A stretch of 64,000 nt of DNA. It comes from Bolinopsis microptera (lineage: Eukaryota > Ctenophora > Tentaculata > Lobata > Bolinopsidae). The translations under genes and the position numbers were made by a program. The notes beneath the pieces were generated by a model. That model was given only the letters and a program-made list of their open reading frames with translations, was not told the origin of the DNA and ran no database searches. Numbering within the stretch: position 1 is the stretch's first letter; the number at the start of each line of letters is the position of its first letter. Of the stretch, positions 19,830 to 34,800 are shown in pieces. Where the stretch lies: assembly GCF_026151205.1 (NCBI RefSeq), contig NC_087074.1, forward strand, positions 19,140,740-19,204,739. Reading direction: 5' to 3'.

Positions 19830-22800
19830 ATGGCAGACATGCGGAATCTTGAAACGAAGTTAATATTCCTACAAATCATCTCGCTATCTCTCTGTGGTAA
19901 GCTACGTGACGTACATGAGCTGCTATTTTACTTGTTTGTTTGTTTGTTTGTTTTTTGTAGTACCCGTCCAAATCTCGTATCGGAAACTGACAAAACTCAT
20001 TTTTGAGTGTGAATACGGGTGGTACCTGCAATAGTGTTCATTAAGCATTTGGTGTTCTGTAAAACTGCAGTTACAATTGTGCTAGAGTATTTTTATTCTT
20101 TACGATCGATATCGGATTGGACTCCTTGCATACTACCAAAATTGTAAATCTCCAACTTTCTGCACAATGTACTGGAATGGTTTAAAAGAGAAAAAGGAAG
20201 AAAAAAAATTAATAAATAAAGAAAAAAAAGAAACGAAAAAAAGTATGTAACGTGATACCAAACCAATTATTGAGCGATGCCCGATGGTGACTGAGTTGTT
20301 GATTCCTGGGTTGTCCTGGGAGTCCTACTGTTTCCTCAGTCTTTGAATTAGTTTGTGTTCTTGTTCAGTTCTGTCCATATGTTATGATCAAAGTTTTGGG
20401 GTTCATGTTGTCCTGGCACTGAGTTCTGTCCATATGTTATGATCAAAGTTTTGGGGTTCATGTTGTCTTGTAATGATAATTTCTAAAGCGTGTAATATAT
20501 GGGCTAGTGTGTTTTAACGAGTATAGGGTAGCATTTCATACAGAAACGGAGAACAGGAGGCGGCCCACGTGATTATAAGCAGGTGATACAGGAAGGTGAG
20601 AGATTGCAGGAGAGGGGACGATAATAAAATAAATGATTGGAGTTGTTTAGTAAAAGAAATAGATGTAAGGAATAATTAAAGGGCTAAATGGTGGGGCTAA
20701 GCTGTGCAAGAGTTGAGGTTTAACTGCCGCGATTGTAATAAGTTCTCCTTGGTGAGTAATTAAACGCTTAAATGATTCAGGCCGTAGGAAATCTGTGAGG
20801 TAAATTCCCAAGTAGAAATCAATTATTAAGATAAACGCTATGATGGGGTTGTGTGGCAGGTAAAAAGTTCGCAGGTAAAAAGTTGGCGGGCAATTTGGCC
20901 GGTATCCAATTTATGAAGAAGCCCAAAATATTAGGCTCTGGTGCAATGAAACGGTGGACATGAACATATGAAACAGGAATATCTGCAGTATAAGTTATAT
21001 AAACTGGTGCTGGAAGGTGAGCAATACGGCGAATGAAAAACTTATATAGCCTTGTAAAAGATGGAAATGGATCGAAAGAATGTATGAAATGAAAGTACGC
21101 TGTGAGAATGAATGCATCTTAAGATAGCACAGTGTGAATCTGCACAATAAATTAAAGATACGTACCTGTATTCCCAAAGAGAGTTCCTTTGATAGATGTT
21201 TTATGGATAATAAGAATGCTGTGTGAAAATATGAATATACAGATATGAGTAATTCCAAAAATTATGCATCAAATGGTGCTGGAGGATAAGTTATCAAGTT
21301 ATCCTGGAGTAGCATCTTATGATGATTGATGATTGATATGAACTGACACATAAGTTCAATTACTGGTTGACTGGATGACACTAATTGTGATAATGTAATA
21401 ACATGATGAAGCCGCAATATTGGAACTTAAAATTGTGAGCAAAAGAGTTGTTTTAAAACAATGCTGGAATATTGAACAAATATACAAATATATGTATGAA
21501 TGTGTTACCATGTGCCTTTAAAATTGAATCTGCACGAGTAAATCTGAGTTTGTATTCCCAGAGCGGGTTCTCAGGAAAGGTGGTTCAAACTTCAGAGATA
21601 TTTAAAATAAATGTGTTAAAATGTGTAAAGAAAGATATGAATTATGATATCTAAGCAGCAGTTAGTGGTGTTGGAGGATAGGTTACCAAAATAATCAGGA
21701 GTAGCATCTTATAATGATTGATATGAACTGACACATAAGTGAAATGACTGGATGACTCGTAATATGATTTTGTAATGTTATGATGAAGCCGCAAGATTGA
21801 ATTTTAAGGTTGTGAGTGATAGAGTTGTCTTAAAACAACAGATATTTGATTATGTTACCAAATCTTCAACGGGGTCTTTGTTGTCTCTGTCGTAGTAGTT
21901 CCATCAAGATGTCTGGTAGGACTCTTTCTTCGTTTTATTACGTCGTGTTACCATCCAAGATACTATCTAAGGTTGCCTCAAAACATAGTGCTAATACTTA
22001 GCCAAAATCGCTCTCCAGTAACGATCCATTTAGCCACTTATTGAACAGCAACTTTAACCTTGTTCCTTGGTATAGTCCATAATTATTTAAAAGAAATAAT
22101 TAAGGGTCGACCGAGGCCGAGGGCAGGATTTGCGACCGAGACCGAGGGCGAGGAAATTTTGCTTTGATAAAACCGAGGCCGAGGACAACCGAGGTTTCAT
22201 TTTGTTGGCCGAGGAAAAATCGCTATTCCTCGGTAAAACCGAGGCCGAAGACTCGGTCGACCCTTGGCACGTGAGGCACGTAAGGCACGTAAGGCACGTA
22301 AGGCACGTAAGGCACGTTCTCGTAAGGCACGTGCTCTATATGGAGGCAACGTCCGCTCCATTACCAACTTCAAACGGGGTCCCTCTGGCGCAGGCACCGG
22401 GCAAACAACGTGCTGCTTGAGCTGATGATTACTCGGCTAAGAGGAATGAGGATGGTTTGGCTTAGTGGACAATACCATCCCTCCAACGGTCTCTCCCCCG
22501 TCCCCACTCTGGGGCTAAGAATTATAAACAGAGTGCACGTTTGTGAGACTAAGAGTAAGGGGTTAAACTTTCTTTGATGATATGATGTTGTGTTTACCGT
22601 AGAGATGCTTTTACCCCGCATCTATGTGACAGAATGAATATTTTAATTCAATTTGTTTCAATCTACATAGCAGTTTTATAGAGTGTACAAGTTGACAAGT
22701 TATTTTAACATTTCCTGCTGTTAAAATTGTACGCCCGAAGCTCAAGATAACCCATACTATTCAGAAATGCAATTGCAATATTGTTAATGACAATGCTTCA

Positions 22801-25800
22801 CAGGTGTCTTACTTCAGGTTTGAACTTTATTGAGATTTAACAGATACTCTCAAACTGAGAATGTTTATAGACTCAAGACCTGTTGTAATTGGTGCACTGA
22901 AAGACTAACAACCTTGAACATGCTACCATTCAGCAGAATACATATTTGCAACAACTTTTAGAAAAGTAAGGTGACCACATAATCATTTTTCAGGTGAATC
23001 GTGTTTTGGAGCTTTTGCAACTGACAGGAGGTCGGATCCACCTTCTACAGGAAATTTGGGATCTATCCCCTACACTTCTGATCAGGAGTGCTTTGATGCT
23101 TGCTTGGCTAAGAAAGGGTAAGTTAATGTCCGCAGTTTAATTGTATGTTTTTAATCGAATTTGGATACATCATTATTTTTTATCTTTAAATTGATTTCAC
23201 TGATAATGGAAATAAGCTGACAAGGTTTTAAATACAACCTTTTCAGATGTGTAGCAGTTAATCGGTCCCCCTTAAATTGGGAGCAGAGTAAGAAAAACTG
23301 TTTCTTCATCCCAGCCGGCTATGAACTGAAAGAGGAGCAGGATTGGAGCTCAGCAAAGCGAACTTGCTGCGTGGCTCTGCCTTCAGATTGGTTAAAGGTT
23401 GAGACAGAATCCTCACTACCAGTTCCAGACAGCACGGCAATAAGTTTAAAGTGTGTGAAGCATCACGTGAATCTAGGGGGAAGAGACGCCACCTGCCGAG
23501 ACGGGCAGATAGTCCCCGATGACAAATCTCCACTATGTACAAAACTAAGTAGGTTATTTAGCTACTAGTGTAACACCCGCCTATTATGTTTTTAAAAACG
23601 CATTAAATGTCCGTAGTTAAAACGGTGCGAAAGTATGAAATCGCTCAGTCCAGACAGACAGACACACATACAAATTTATTGAGATTATTAGTACATACTA
23701 CATTAAGTAGGTATTATAGGCTTAGAAGGTTGGACTACTGGCAGCATTTCCAATGGGGAAAACATTGCCAATAATAAATGTGCTTAACTTCACAAGGGTG
23801 GGCGACAATTGACCCCCCCCACGACAATTGACCGGGGGTCAATTGTCGCGGTACCCTTCACAAAGCACTTCTTAAATATTTATTTTAAATTCATACTCCT
23901 ATTATTAAGGGAGTTGTCACAAATGATGACTTCTTGGGGAGGGGCTTAAACAAAAGCTACCAGGCAAGGTTACGGGTAAATTTATCACAATTAGAGATGA
24001 ACTTTCAGTTTGTTTTAGCTGATTTTTGAGCATCAATCTAATCAATTAACTCCTGTTAATTAAAGCATATGAGACAACACGAAATTAAAGAGGGTAATCA
24101 GTTTAGAATGAGGTATGTGGTAAATAGTTAGGGATGAAAGTATCAATTTTTGAGGCACTAAGTGTTCAAAAGGATTTCTCGACGGAATATGGTGCTTTTC
24201 CCCTGACTAAAATATGGAAAGGGGCTAAAAGTGACGGAGTTTGGAAGGAAGGTAGTATAAAACATACTAAAATCAAGATAACTTTAGATAGTTACTGATT
24301 TCGCCAAATGAACATACACGATATAGTTAAAACAACAGCGAATCTAGCACATAATATTCATTATTCACTAACCAGTAGGTATTTGTAGCACCCGAAGCAC
24401 ATTTAGCACTCCTAACCCTCTTTGAGTACTGTTCCAAGATGCCGTCCGAGTTCTTGCTTCCAGCTTCATCACAGAATAACGTCTTAATCTTGGAGATCTT
24501 ATCAACATGTCCGGACTTTTGGAAGATCGATTTGCAGTCCGTCAAACTTTTATAGGAAGGGAAGAAGCAGACCAAGCCTCCAGGGACAACCTGGCAAAGG
24601 TCCAAGAGAATGTTCCCCACTTCTTGGAACGTTCCCGGCTTCTTCCTTCCTTCAAATGAGAAGTCCAGCTCCATATCTTTGCCGTGGGAGAGTGTTATCG
24701 GGAGAAGGTTCTGCGGAGGAATAACGTGACCACAGCTGAACAAGGTGACGTCACGTGAAGAGGAAGCGAGGAGCTGCTGCTGCACTTCACCCACAGGTTC
24801 CATGGTCCCACCAGCCAGCACAACAGATCTGCACTCCCGGAGGAGGGGTAAGAAGGGGTCTTCGCTGTTCAGAGAGATATAACGGACAAAGGAACCTTCA
24901 GCTTCACAGACCACGAGGACGCGTCCCGCAGAGTCAGCGTTTGTTAGAGCCGTGAATAATGATGAAATCTCCACAAGGACAGATGTAGAGTGAATTGTGA
25001 CGTCAGTTGTTGGTTTGATGACGTCATCCTCGTAACCCTGGACTTTTTGAGCTAGGTGACTCTCACGGATGTACTTTACTAGATCGAAGAGGTTTATATC
25101 CGCTAAGTCGGATTTCGTCTGAAAGTCACCGATAGTAAGAAGATAAGTTCTAGGTGCCTTCTGAAAATGAATCTTCTTGAAAGATGATGCCAATAGACTG
25201 ACACAGTGTATAACTTGCTTGCAGTGTAGGAGATTGATCGGCTTCAACCTAGCTTTTACCTTTCGGAGGTATACAGCAAGTTTGCGATGAGTAGTAATAC
25301 AATCCTTTTCATGTATCGTTATAGAGTGAATTTCATTTATCGTTTCTATCAGATTATGCGCTTCGTCAATTATAACCACAGAATCTTTAAGCCTAATATT
25401 AAGAGATTTCCTCTGATCCCCGTGTAGTATCATGTTATACGGCAACATGACCACCTCCGCTTCCGGAACAGCTGCCCGAGTAGAATAATACGGACAAGTC
25501 TCCGCTTCCTTAGCTCCACCCACCAGCCCCTCTATGTCCTGTACCTCAGACAGGATGTGCGAGGAGTAATCTCGAACGTTCTGCGACGAGTAGAACTCGC
25601 ACTTCCCTTTTTTCTTCTTCTTCTTTTCGTCGTCCTTATTTTCGTCGTCATCGCTCTTTTTGCGAGCTGAACTGCTTCGACGGAGTGAGATTGTTTGATT
25701 TGAGCTGACTTACGGAGGGGTTGATACAGAGATTAGTACGTGAGCCCAGGATTGTGACCTTTACTGAAGAGTAGGGGGACTTCTTTATTTCGTTTATAAA

Positions 25801-28800
25801 CTGAGATAGCTGCTATTTTACTTATCATTGATCAAAAATATATCAATAATTTATCGTTATAGAAAATAGAAATAGTACCACTTAAACCCGGTGAAATGAG
25901 ATAATAAAGTATTAAATATTTTTTACCAAAACCAAAAATTGGGTAGATTGGACCATCGACCGTATCTTCTTTTTCCAGACACAAAGGAAGTAGATACATT
26001 TAAGTTACCGTTCTCAAATTTATGCAAAATGATACCGGGAATGTAATCAATCGCTCGTTTTTCCCATTCATTCACGGCCTGCAAATTGTAACGAATTTAG
26101 GTTTACTACATCAATCAAACTCAGTAGAAATCTTTTTGAGCTGCTTTCGGGCTGATACTTAGTGTACTTCGGGATAAGAGCTGTAGGTAGTGTGTCCAAT
26201 GAGGTGAAGTTTATCCAGTAGAAGTGTTGAAAGTATTATCTTTGAATTTACCACAAGGTGATCCTTTGGAAGCTTCTTGTGTCAGTAGATCGATTTTTTC
26301 AGACGGATCTGTCTGTACTATAGTACTATCTTTGCACTCTGCACTGCCAATGTCACGCAAAATATAGACCTTAGGTAATCGTGACGTCACGTTATCCATG
26401 ACAGTTGGCACGAGTACTGAATCGACTGTGCCTGCAATCACGTCAGGCACGGATTATTAGCTAGGTACGGCTTTTGAAAAGACGAGCGCGACGTGCCTGA
26501 GGAGATGTCACGTATCCTTGGCACGCCCTATAAACACACTACGTACATTATATGGTCATTACATCTAACCGCACCATGACAACAGTCATGGTGATAACAG
26601 TCATGGTATGGTCGGGCCCTTAAATTCTGAGAATAAACTATGGGCGACATTCTTACAAGTCCTTTACAATTTTGCTAGAACACCTCTTCTTTAAATTCAT
26701 GATATTCATTAATCGTTGCTCAGTAGTCATGAGTTAAACATACAATTAACAGGTTGGTTACCAGTCGAACGTGAGGTGGAAATAGAGTGGGATTTTGAGT
26801 CGACACCTTTAGAAATTAAAACTAATAGTGTGCTGGGGAGTGGCGATGAGGTGAGAGTGTTCTTCTACTCAGCTGGGGGAGAGAGAGCAGGAGCAGTCGA
26901 CCTCTACTTCAGATCTACTCTAAACTACTGGCTCGACTGGTGCAGCACATCCAGGCCTAACCTCCCTGTCAATCCCCCCTCTCCTACTGACAAGGTGTGG
27001 CGTATCACTCTAACCAGAACTGCAGGTGTTAGACTAGTGATACACTGTAACGATGTGGAGGTGCTCAACACTCTGCTCTCAACGTGTAGTGACGGTGACT
27101 GGAGCACGTACTGGAACAGAGACGTGACAAAGATAAAGTTCCATTCCGACGACTCAGCATCTGATTACTACAGACCACAACCAGGTAACTAATAACAACA
27201 AGCATTGGTTTTAGTTAGGGCAAGAATTGCTGTTTATGGGTCAATCTGTGAACAAATTCGTAACAAAGGTTTGTCTACAGGAATGTGTTGTCCATAGTCC
27301 CAGGAACCACCAAAAAAAACCGTCCAGCTGAAACTTTTGGGCAAAAATTTTTATAGTCATTTTTCTCCAGGAACCCATACGCCCCACCCCTAATATTGGT
27401 TATTCGGCTCCCGAAGGTCTTGAGATCTCCATAGGGGGTGCAAAATGACCGCAATGGCCACATTATGGCAAGCGAATGATAGTTTCAGAACGATTGGGGC
27501 TTTATTTTTCGAAATAAATGGAATTTTTCGAAATTTTTCTCAATTTTATTGAAATTTCGAAAAAAAATACACCAAATTATTTTTAACGCTTATTTCAAAT
27601 CTATTTCAAAACTCATCTACAAATAACAAATACAGTTAATCTAAAATGTGTATTCTCAGTAAATACCATGACAATTATTAATACACAGCTGTTAATATTA
27701 ATCAAAATTCGCTTGTTCTTCAGGTTCATCATGTCTAATGTTTGTGCAGTTCATACCATGGCATCGTCCACAAGCTGGCAAACAATTGAAGCCATATTTC
27801 CTACATGAACATCTGAAAGTCAAACAGGCCTGTTCCACATCGACAGAACAGTTACAACATATAAGGTTCAAAATAGACTCTGGAGCAATTATAGCTTTTG
27901 TTGCAACTGGTTCGTAAGTGCCACCAGGAGCCAATTTCCAGCCGTAGTCAAGGGGATTCAATGCTGCATTCTACGTGTCTTGGTTGATAAATCGGGGAAC
28001 TAATCCAGAATTTCAGCCGGTTAACTGGAAAGGATTAATGAAGTCGCTACATCGGCCTAACCTCAACAAAAGGTCTGATGTAGAATTTCTTCAGATTATT
28101 GACCAACCCCCAGACAGCTATTCGACGGTACATACTACTCTGGTTGAATGTCTTAAGTTATCCTACAGTGAGCCGATGATAATCACATTCGATTTGCCAT
28201 TGTGGATTAAGGCCACCCGAATAGTACTGGAAACTGTGATGCCTATTGTGGTCAGGGTTGGGGGCTTCCACACTCTCAAGAGTTTTCTTGGCTGCATAGG
28301 CTATATAATGGCAGACTCGGGTTTAGAGGAGCTCATCAAACTCGTGTATCCTGGAGACGTCACGCATATATATCGGATGGAGGATCTTACTATAAAGCGT
28401 TGAGAGCCCACTTTCTGATCGACGCCGCTATTTGTTGTTTCATTATAGAGGAAGAAGTTTACAACGATGAACTAGTTGACTTTGAAGGTTACATCAACAA
28501 ATGTGTGAACGAAAATCTAGGTGTTAACTTTAAGACTAAATCTATTCAGGATCTATCAGAGAAAATAACTCTGCTTCTAAAGAACCTGTTTTCCAACAGT
28601 AGAACAGCAGCTCTATGGGTTACTTACCACAACATGATAACACTAGTAAAGGACTTCATAAGAGCATAGAGGTTGCACGACTACAATATGCATTTATCAG
28701 CAGTAGCTTTGATGCTGCCCTACTTCGCAGCAGCTGGGAGGGGACAGTATGCAAAAGCTTTAAGACTGTATTTGGAGCAGGATGCTATTTTTAAAGTCAA

Positions 28801-31800
28801 GTATGGGGCGCTTTTAAAGACCTTTAAAGTAACTGGGCTTCACACGGTTTGTTACAACGACCACGAGTGGGCCGGGGTGTGGACTGACCTCTCCATAGAG
28901 CAGAGTCTTATGAGGGCAGCTAAATCTAGTGGTGGATTAACAAGTGGAAGGATGCGTAATCGTGAGTCCGCTCACAAGTTATGGGTGGCCACCCTGAATC
29001 AGATGGCTTTAATAAATCAGTCTTTTGGAGATTCATTAGCTAATTCATCGGAGCGAGGAGTACCAACTAAAGCTGCCATCCACTCAGATCTTACCAAGTC
29101 ATCAATCAAGAAAAACTGTGATGTATTTGGAAAATTATTAACTTGGTTTAAAGTTACTGTCGACTTTACAGAATCCGAAGATAAGACTAAGTTAATATCT
29201 TTTTCGACAGGTCTTATATCACAGTCTGGGAACGATGAGGTGAATCCCGAGGAATGTTAGGCCGTTGGGCCGGGGCTGTCCTTCAACGTGAGCTAGATGG
29301 GTTGACATTCATCGATAAGATAAGTATCAAAGGTAAAGCAAAGAACTTGACACAACTAAGAAAGCAGGTTAAAGTGAATAATAAAAGCGTTGCAGTCGAT
29401 CCGTTGAAGTGTTTTAACCGTCTAGTCTTGGTTGCTGATAGAGAGACTTCAATAGAGGAATGCCTAACATACGAGTTAACTGTGGTGCCGATGAGCTTAT
29501 TTGATCAATATCAGATGATGAGGAAATCTAATAAGGCTGCTCTTGGTAGCTACCTCAAAAACATAAACCAATCTACACTTAAATCTTGCAGCTTCACGAT
29601 CCCACTAGTCATTGATGGAGGTTGGCTTATTCACCAACTAAGCTCATTTAAAGGGTGTGACAATTATAGTGAGGTAGCAATGGAGTACTTGAAGCTTATC
29701 CCTAAAAATCGGGAAGTTACTGTGATTTTTGATGGATATGAGCCTTCTACTAAAGATCACGAGCACAAGAGGAGAGTAAAAGCGTTCTGTGCTAATATTG
29801 CTGTAAAGAAATCCACCTTTTGTACTGTCACCAAAACAACATTTCTGAGCAACAACAATAACAAAAAAGAACTGATCGACCTTATCTCAAGCATTTTTAC
29901 TGTAAATGGTATTGAAGTGATCAGAGCTTGTAACGATGCTGATACTTTAATTGCAAAGAAAACATTGGAAATGTCATTCCTTGGCGATGTTGAATTGAAG
30001 GCAGAGGATACCGATATAGTTTGTCTATTAGTACATCATTTCAACAGTGACCATCACAATGATATGTATCTAACAACGAAGAGGGGTACATATTCAATCA
30101 AAGAAATATCAAGTCATCTAGATCATAAAGAAAACGAGATACTTCTTCTAATTCATAGTATTTCAGGTTGTGATAGCGTCAGTGGACTGTTTGGTTTTAG
30201 CAAGGTTAAAGTGCTAAAGAAAGCTCTCACCTTTGAGTCTCAATCCGAATAGGCTACCTCCAACAATAGCTTCAGCAACGGAGCACATCCTTAGAGCTTA
30301 CTTACAGTACCATAACTGGGTCATGCTTAACGCTGACAGTCTGAATCCCCTTGACTACGGCTGGAAATTGGCTCCTGGTGGCACTTACGAACCAGTTGCA
30401 ACAAAAGCTATAATTGCTCCAGAGTCTATTTTGAACCTTATATGTTGTAACTGTTCTGTCGATGTGGAACAGGCCTGTTTGACTTTCAGATGTTCATGTA
30501 GGAAATATGGCTTCAATTGTTTGCCAGCTTGTGGACGATGCCATGGTATGAACTGCACAAACATTAGACATGCTGAACCTGAAGAACAAGCGAATTTTGA
30601 TTAATATTAACAGCTGTGTATTAATAATTGTCATGGTATTTACTGAGAATACACATTTTAGATTAATTGTATTTGTTATTTGTAGATGAGTTTTGAAATA
30701 GATTTGAAATAAACGTTAAAAATAATTTGGTGTATTTTTTTTCGAAATTTCAATAAAATTGAGAAAAATTTCGAAAAATTCCATTTATTTCGAAAAATAA
30801 AGCCCCAATCGTTCTGAAACTGTCATTCGCCTGCCATAATGTGGCCATTGCGGTCATTTTGCACCCCCTATGGAGATCTCAAGACCTTCGGGAGCCGAAT
30901 AACCAATATTAGGGGTGGGGCGTATGGGTTCCTGGAGAAAAATGACTATAAAAATTTTTGCCCAAAAGTTTCAGCTGGACGGTTTTTTTTGGTGGTTCCT
31001 GGGACTATGGACAACACATTCCTGTAGACAAACCTTTGTTACGAGTTTGTTCACAGAAAAATCAACTCTTGCCCTAACTATTTAACAAACAATAACTTTA
31101 ATTTATGAATAAGCCAACTTGCTGATTCTCTCGTAAGCTCGTGATTACGTGTTTTCTGTCTAAATTTCAAGTGTGTTATTTAGTTATTTAACATAAACAC
31201 ATATAATATAGGATATGGGATATAGGATAGTTAGCATATTGTTATTTATCAACTTAATAACACCAGAATGTGTGTGTGTCTGTGTGTCTGTCTGTCTGTC
31301 TGTGTGTGTGTAATTTCCGAACGGTTATACAAAAAAAACGGTAATAGTTACGGGACTGGTTTTTTCGGTATAGTGCTGACAAAACTCTGACGAAGCCCAT
31401 AAGCAAATTTTATAAAAATCGGCCGCTGGTAAGTGGTTTAATTGATGATTTTGTTCCAGAAATGTGACATAAATGGATGGGAGAGAGAACGAGGAGGATA
31501 ACATGTACCGTAATTAGTTTAGCCCCACGTAATATCAGAGCTCACTCTTGCGGCCGCTTTGTTTTAACTGTAGGGAGATTTCATACTTTCATAAGACAGC
31601 ATTATGCGTGATATCAAATATATAATGCGGTTGTATACTTTTACATTGCAACTGTGACAGTAAATTCCCGGCCGAAGGCACGGGTTACACTAGTAACTTT
31701 TTTAAATTTTTTTAAAATTAAATACTTTTCAAATTTTACAGAGTACAGCAATAGATGAATATAAAATAGAATCGTTCAAAATATCGCCCCCATCTGTAAA

Positions 31801-34800
31801 ATATGATGGGCACCCAAACACGGTAAACACATAGTGAACTACGTCCGCAGTAACTTGGACCCATTACATCGAATCAATCTAAATCCAAAAATTTATGAAA
31901 AACTATTTAATAACAAACAAATCCATGGTGAATAACTGTGGATATATTATAGTCAAAATTGGTATTTCAATACGTCAAATTCCAGATACATTAGATACAG
32001 GTCTGATATGGTCATTAATGTGTGAGAAGGTGTGCGGGTGAAGTGTGATATGATGTTGAAAGTATAGGAAGGTAGATAAAAAATTAATAAAACAAAAATA
32101 ATAATAATATGGGGAGCAAAGAGACTAGGCTAGACTGTTGTTTCACTATCCAATAAACATTTCCATAGATGCTTAGTGACCTCAGCTTTGAAAAGACTAG
32201 TAGACACAATCTGTCTTACCTGTAAAGGGAGTCCATTCCACAGTATATGGGTTCTGTAGAAAAATGATTTTGCCAGTGGGCTATTTGAGGTACATATGGT
32301 GTGTGAATTCTGACTTAACTTAGGTAAAATTGATGACACAATAGACAAACTGTCGAGGTGGCAACGTCTTAGTCGAGAAGTGCCCTGATATAAAGAGAGA
32401 TAGTGAGGCAGCGATACAGGAATTAAATTGTTCAGAACTTTGTGGAAAAAAATAAGATCATTCAAGTCAAACTTTTGAGACAAAGGGAGAATGTCGACAA
32501 GCTTGCACTTTTTGACATATTGCTCAGGTGGATAACTGCGGCCCTCTTCAGACAGAATCCATTTAATAGCTCTCTTTTGGAGACTTTCTAATTTATCACT
32601 AAGTGATTTATTACAAGGGCGCCAGATTATGGAACAATTTTCGAATTGGCTACGAACTAGGGAGAGGTAAAGCGCCCGGCGACGTTTCAGATCAATGACA
32701 ATATGGCCATCTCTTCTGACCATACCAAGTTGTTGGCAGGCCTTAGTATAAATTCTGTCGCACTGACTATTCCAACTTAGCTTAGGAGTAACATCGACTC
32801 CAAGATCTTTTTCCAACTCTACATATACAAGAGGAGAGCCATCAAGATTATATGCGAATGGAGGAGATAAAGATGGTTTTCCTGAAACAATAAGCACTTT
32901 ACATTTTGCTGGATGGAATCGCATTTTGTTTCTTAGTGCCCAGTCAGAGAGATAGTCTATATCCCTTTGCAAATTAGTATTATCAGAAGATGAATGTATT
33001 TTACGCCAGATTTTTGTATCATCGGCATACAAAACAATATCAGTATTATCCGAAAGGCCAAGAGGAATATCATTGATAAACAATACAAAAAGTAAGGGAC
33101 CAAGGATAGAGCCCTGGGGGACACCAGAATTAACTGAGAGGGTAGATGACATCTCATTACCAATAACCACTCTTTGGTAACGGCCTTGAAGGTAATTGGT
33201 AAGAAATTTGAGAAGTGTACCATCAATGTTATATAAGGTCTTTAGCTTATGAAGAAGGATATCATGATTTACAGAATCAAATGCCTTAGCAAAATCAAAA
33301 TACACAACATGATTGATAATGTTTTCGTTAAGAGACAATGCCAGGCTATCACAAAAGTCAACCATATTGGTTGTGCATGACTTGTGCTCTAGAAAACCAT
33401 GCTGCCTGGGATCAAGAAGGGTACTTGTCAAAGAAAGCAGTTTACGTTTAACAATGCGCTCAAAAACTTTCATGACTAAACAAGTAAGGGATATTGGATA
33501 AAGTGGTCATAATTTTATCAATTACTGTTCTCTGAATGAGATAAAATCACATTCTTTCACTGAAGGCAGAGTTATAATCATATTGGCGATAGCGGATTGC
33601 AAAATAGCTAACTATAATTTAGAAATATTGCTTATTTTGTAATAGACATCATGGAGACAAGCCATTTTCAGCTACTAAAGGTTGAAACAATTATCATTTG
33701 AAAACTGATGTTTTTACAAAATATCTTGAACATAAGCAGTAAGGTATTTTACCAAACAAACTTAAAACTTTTTTGGTTCAATATTTATTTTGCAGAGTTT
33801 ACACAATATGTGGATTGTGCAATGTGCATTGTGCTTCATAGTTTGTTGATGAGGCGAATTTTTAGCGTTAACCCTAATGACTGATAACAATTTGAATTAG
33901 TATTGGGCTTAGAACCAAGAAGGAAAATTTGTGGTACGAAATTACAAGAACCGTAAGAGTCTGGGTGGCAATAATTTCCTCGAAAAACCGTGGAATATGT
34001 GGACATTTAATTTTTCACATATTGTTTTAAATCTAATGTTACTGTAACACATCTGAACTGTACTTAAATACTTATATAATAACGATTTTCTTATCTTCCA
34101 CTACGATTTGCCAGTTGTAATGTTATTAATTCCAGATCCGTGTGGAGAAGGAACATATCGGAATTATGCTATGAAAAGCTGTGAGACATGTGACGCTGGA
34201 TTGACACCAAACTCTGACAAAACAGCCTGTGGTAAGATAACTTTAAAGCTTATTATATTTAATATTATTGTTATGTTTTAAATTTGAATTAACTGCGCTA
34301 TAGAATGAAAACCGAGGATATTGGTACTCACAATAACTTCTTAATAAGGTAGTTCAAACGAATTGCTGCTTATAGATTTCCTAATTCTTCAGAGCCATGT
34401 CCAGCTGGAAACTACAAGAACATTGAGATGAACACATGTGAAGAATGTCCTGACAACACGATCAGTTCAGAAGGAGCAGCCTTGTGTACAACTTGTGAAC
34501 TTGGCCAGGAACGAAACTCAGGGAGAACAAAATGTGGTAAGAATTGTTAACAAGAACCGAGCTGAGATGATTATATCTATATAGATGGGCAAAGATAGGC
34601 TGAGGGTTAAGACGGGATAAGGATAAGGCGCCAGATAGGGCTTAGAATCAAGAAGGCAAATTTGTGGTATGAAAAGACAAGAACCATAAGAGTCTGGGTG
34701 GTAATAACTCTATCAAAAAACCGTGGTTGTGTGGATATTTAATTTTTCACCTATTGGTTTAAATCTAATGTTATTGTAACACATCTGAAATGTACTTAAG

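Larger units (their letters stand above)
27212..31080 (+). mobile_element. 3.9-kb foldback element with about 740-bp inverted repeats and PIN-like/CXC coding region
   Basis: Left arm 27212-27960 is the near-exact reverse complement of right arm 30342-31080. Outer ends are TAGTTAGGGCAAGA. The arms differ only by scattered substitutions and small indels in the outermost 60 bp, so the element is fairly young. The arms include the last 87 codons of the internal coding region plus its 3' flank; the 2.4-kb loop holds the rest, in single copy. It is inserted in intron 4 of the Cys-rich gene. The flanks (TTT on both sides) allow a 3-bp target duplication but do not prove one. Confidence 0.75.

Noticed and set aside
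22130-22420. Overlapping Arg/His-rich frames on both strands
   Set aside because: They follow the CCGAGG and GGCACGTAA repeats; both strands being open shows repeat origin.
28400-30252. Separate genes for each frame of the foldback element
   Set aside because: The pieces continue one another after frameshifts and one TAG, so they are parts of one broken protein.
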